Source: CAZUGA01 sp964619885
GTDB taxonomy: Bacteria; Pseudomonadota; Gammaproteobacteria; Methylococcales; UBA1147
Reading direction: 5' to 3'
DNA length: 15,410 nucleotides
Assembly (NCBI GenBank): GCA_964619885.1
Contig: CAZUGA010000063.1
Location: 1 to 15,410, forward strand
Both the position numbers and the translations under genes were made by a program. Below the pieces are notes generated by a model. It searched no databases and was not told the DNA's origin. It saw nothing but the letters and a program-made list of their open reading frames with translations. Positions 13,202 through 15,410 of the stretch are shown here, one piece after another (positions within the stretch are counted from its first letter, which is position 1; each line of letters starts with the position of its first letter).

Positions 13202-15301
13202 GTGGCACGTACAACACCAATTGAAAGGTACCGCAATATTGGCATCATGGCCCATATTGACGCGGGAAAAACAACGGCAACCGAGCGTGTGTTGTTTTAT
13301 ACCGGTGTTTCTCACAAGATTGGCGAAGTCCATGATGGTGCTGCGACGATGGATTGGATGGAGCAGGAGCAGGAGCGAGGCATTACTATCACATCTGCGG
13401 CGACAACGTGCTTTTGGAGTGGAATGGATAAGCAGTTCCCTGAGCATAGGATCAATATCATTGATACCCCGGGCCACGTAGATTTTACAATTGAAGTTGA
13501 ACGTTCGTTGCGGGTACTTGATAGTGCTTGCGCGGTGTTTTGTGCCGTAGGTGGCGTAGAGCCTCAATCGGAAACCGTATGGCGCCAAGCTAATAAATAT
13601 GAAGTCCCCCGTTTGGCTTTTGTAAATAAAATGGACCGGGCGGGCGCTGATTTTCTACGCGTTGTCGAACAGATTAGAGAGCGGTTGGGTAGTATCACTG
13701 TGCCGTTGCAGTTACCGATTGGTGCGGAAGACAATTTTGAGGGTGTAGTTGACCTTATCAAAATGAAGGCCATCTACTGGGATGACGCGACTCGTGGTAC
13801 AACATACGAAGAGCGTGACATTCCAGATGACTTGATTGACACTGCGAATCAATATCGAGAAGAAATGGTCGAAGCCGCGGCCGAAGCAAATGACGAGCTA
13901 ATGGAGAAGTATCTCGAAGAAGGAGAGTTGAGCGTCGAGGAAATTAAAGCTGGCCTGCGAGTTCGTACAATTGCAAATGAATTGGTGCCTGCGTTATGTG
14001 GCTCTGCATTCAAAAATAAAGGTGTTCAAGCAATGTTGGACGCGGTAATTGACCTGTTGCCGTCACCTACGGAGGTTGCCGCAATTACCGGTGTACTGGA
14101 CGATGCAGATGAGACAGAAGCGGAGCGTGGTCCTTCAGATGACGCGCCGTTTTCAGCGCTAGCCTTTAAGATTGCGACTGACCCGTTTGTTGGGGCGTTA
14201 ACGTTTTTCCGTGTTTATTCCGGTGTGTTGCAATCTGGAGATACGATTTTTAATTCTGTTAAACAGAAGAAAGAGCGGATCGGACGCATCGTGCAGATGC
14301 ATTCGAATAATAGAGAAGAAATTAAAGAGGTTCGTGCTGGAGATATAGCGGCTGCGATAGGCTTGAAAGATGTAACAACTGGCGACACGCTTTGTGATCT
14401 TAAAGAGGTTATCACCTTAGAGCGAATGGAGTTCCCCGAGCCTGTAATTTCTGTTGCGGTCGAACCAAAAACCAAACCAGATCAGGAAAAAATGGGTGTT
14501 GCGTTGGGTAAGTTGGCCCAAGAAGATCCCTCTTTCAGGGTGCATACCGATGAAGAATCAGGGCAAACGATTATTTCTGGGATGGGCGAACTGCATTTGG
14601 AGATTATTGTTGATCGTCTAAAGCGCGAGTTTTCTGTTGAGGCTAATGTTGGAGCTCCTCAGGTAGCCTACCGAGAGACAATTAAGCAATCTGTGGAACA
14701 GGAAGGTAAATTTGTGCGGCAGACTGGCGGTCGCGGTCAATATGGTCACGTATGGCTGAAAATTGAACCACAAGAACCGGGTAGTGGATACGAATTCGTA
14801 AATGAAATTGTTGGTGGTGTGGTGCCTCGGGAATATATACCCGCAGTGGACAAAGGCGTTAAAGAACAGATGACCAATGGAGTTATCGCTGGCTTTCCTG
14901 TCGTAGATGTCAAGGTTACATTGTTTGATGGTTCTTATCATGATGTGGATTCAAACGAAATGGCGTTCAAAATTGCGGGTTCAATGTGTTTTAAAGAAGG
15001 CGCTAGAAAGGCGAAAGCCGTTTTACTTGAGCCGGTTATGAAGGTTGAGGTTGTCACGCCCGAGGATTATATGGGCGACGTCGTGGGTGATATCAACCGG
15101 CGTCGTGGATTGATACAGGGTATGGAAGAAACACCTGCAGGCAGAACGATCCGTTGTGAAGTTCCATTGGCGGAAATGTTTGGATACGCAACCGATCTAC
15201 GGTCAGCGACGCAAGGCCGGGCAACTTATAGTATGCAATTCGAAAAGTATAACGAGGCGCCGTCGACAATCGCTGAAACGATTATAAAGAAAGCGTCTTA
15301 A
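13202..15301 (+). CDS. fusA: Elongation factor G
   Basis: EF-G is the GTPase that drives tRNA-mRNA translocation and, with ribosome recycling factor, splits post-termination ribosomes. The product has 699 residues (704 in E. coli). The G1 motif AHIDAGKT is at residues 17-24, the switch I part RGITITSAATT follows, G3 DTPGH is at 88-92 with catalytic His92, and G4 NKMD is at 142-145. The domain IV region and the C-terminal domain V are intact. I chose GTG 13202, giving MARTTPIERYRN, because AAAGG (13190-13194) precedes it. A longer in-frame TTG start at 13160 would overlap rpsG, has no ribosome-binding site and adds a non-conserved extension. It is the third gene of the str operon. Confidence 0.97.
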   Translation: MARTTPIERYRNIGIMAHIDAGKTTATERVLFYTGVSHKIGEVHDGAATMDWMEQEQERGITITSAATTCFWSGMDKQFPEHRINIIDTPGHVDFTIEVERSLRVLDSACAVFCAVGGVEPQSETVWRQANKYEVPRLAFVNKMDRAGADFLRVVEQIRERLGSITVPLQLPIGAEDNFEGVVDLIKMKAIYWDDATRGTTYEERDIPDDLIDTANQYREEMVEAAAEANDELMEKYLEEGELSVEEIKAGLRVRTIANELVPALCGSAFKNKGVQAMLDAVIDLLPSPTEVAAITGVLDDADETEAERGPSDDAPFSALAFKIATDPFVGALTFFRVYSGVLQSGDTIFNSVKQKKERIGRIVQMHSNNREEIKEVRAGDIAAAIGLKDVTTGDTLCDLKEVITLERMEFPEPVISVAVEPKTKPDQEKMGVALGKLAQEDPSFRVHTDEESGQTIISGMGELHLEIIVDRLKREFSVEANVGAPQVAYRETIKQSVEQEGKFVRQTGGRGQYGHVWLKIEPQEPGSGYEFVNEIVGGVVPREYIPAVDKGVKEQMTNGVIAGFPVVDVKVTLFDGSYHDVDSNEMAFKIAGSMCFKEGARKAKAVLLEPVMKVEVVTPEDYMGDVVGDINRRRGLIQGMEETPAGRTIRCEVPLAEMFGYATDLRSATQGRATYSMQFEKYNEAPSTIAETIIKKAS

Positions 15302-15354
15302 GTAACGGAAGTTTAAACAGTCATCGCGAATCAAAGTCAAAGAGGAAAGTAACG

Positions 15355-15410
15355 GTGTCCAAAGAAAAGTTTGAGAGAACGAAGCCGCACGTAAACGTAG
15401 GAACGATAGG
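15355..15410 (+). CDS. tuf: Elongation factor Tu, N-terminal end (partial, downstream copy)
   Basis: Reading from GTG at 15355, the frame gives MSKEKFERTKPHVNVGTIG before the window ends. This is the EF-Tu N-terminus, just short of the GHVDHGKT nucleotide-binding loop. AGAGGA (15341-15346) is a good Shine-Dalgarno 8 bases upstream. The gene follows fusA by 53 bases with no terminator, so it is the last gene of the str operon (tufA position). Its partner copy ends at 55. Whether the two copies are identical cannot be told, because the window shows only opposite ends of each. Confidence 0.96.
   Translation, partial: MSKEKFERTKPHVNVGTI

Overview
This window is a classic bacterial housekeeping locus, almost certainly from a gammaproteobacterium. 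It carries the secE-nusG / rplKAJL-rpoBC (beta) cluster joined directly to the str operon (rpsL-rpsG-fusA-tuf). A tRNA-Trp sits between an upstream tuf gene and secE. Everything lies on the + strand. The gene order, the MALRLDEK-type L10 start, RpoB of 1358 residues and RpoC of 1402 residues resemble Pseudomonas and marine gammaproteobacterial relatives. In Escherichia coli the two clusters are far apart. By eye the GC content is in the mid-40s percent, and the ribosomal protein genes use many codons (AGA, ATA, CGA, GGG) that fast growers avoid. This suggests a slower-growing lineage. Genus-level assignment is not possible from this view.

Layout: 1-55 is the tail of an EF-Tu gene. 98-173 is tRNA-Trp(CCA). 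240-1152 is secE-nusG. 1153-1306 is a spacer ending in an L1-binding mRNA element. 1307-2433 is rplK-rplA, with overlapping stop and start codons. 2434-2678 is a promoter-like -35 and the L10-binding leader. 2679-3608 is rplJ-rplL. 3609-3738 holds a strong hairpin in the spot where attenuation and RNase III processing occur in E. coli. 3739-12106 is rpoB-rpoC. 12107-12297 contains a strong sigma70-type promoter and a leader. 12298-15301 is rpsL-rpsG-fusA. 15355 onward is the start of a second EF-Tu gene.

The genes supply the transcription and translation core: RNA polymerase beta and beta', elongation/termination factor NusG, the Sec translocon subunit SecE, the L11/L1/L10/L12 proteins of the large subunit (factor-binding stalk and L1 arm), S12 and S7 of the small subunit, and the elongation factors EF-G and EF-Tu. 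Control appears to be by autogenous RNA elements (L1 site, L10 kink-turn leader), by a promoter before rpsL, and probably by one before rplJ.

I found no mobile element, CRISPR array, toxin-antitoxin pair, defence system or accessory gene, and no new multi-gene system. The points worth a second look are small: an inverted repeat abutting both ends of tRNA-Trp, a leader hairpin that overlaps the L10-binding helix, the rplL-rpoB hairpin, and an rpsL-rpsG gap too short for the E. coli-type S7 repressor site. The two flanking tuf copies and several non-ATG starts in essential genes are also noted.
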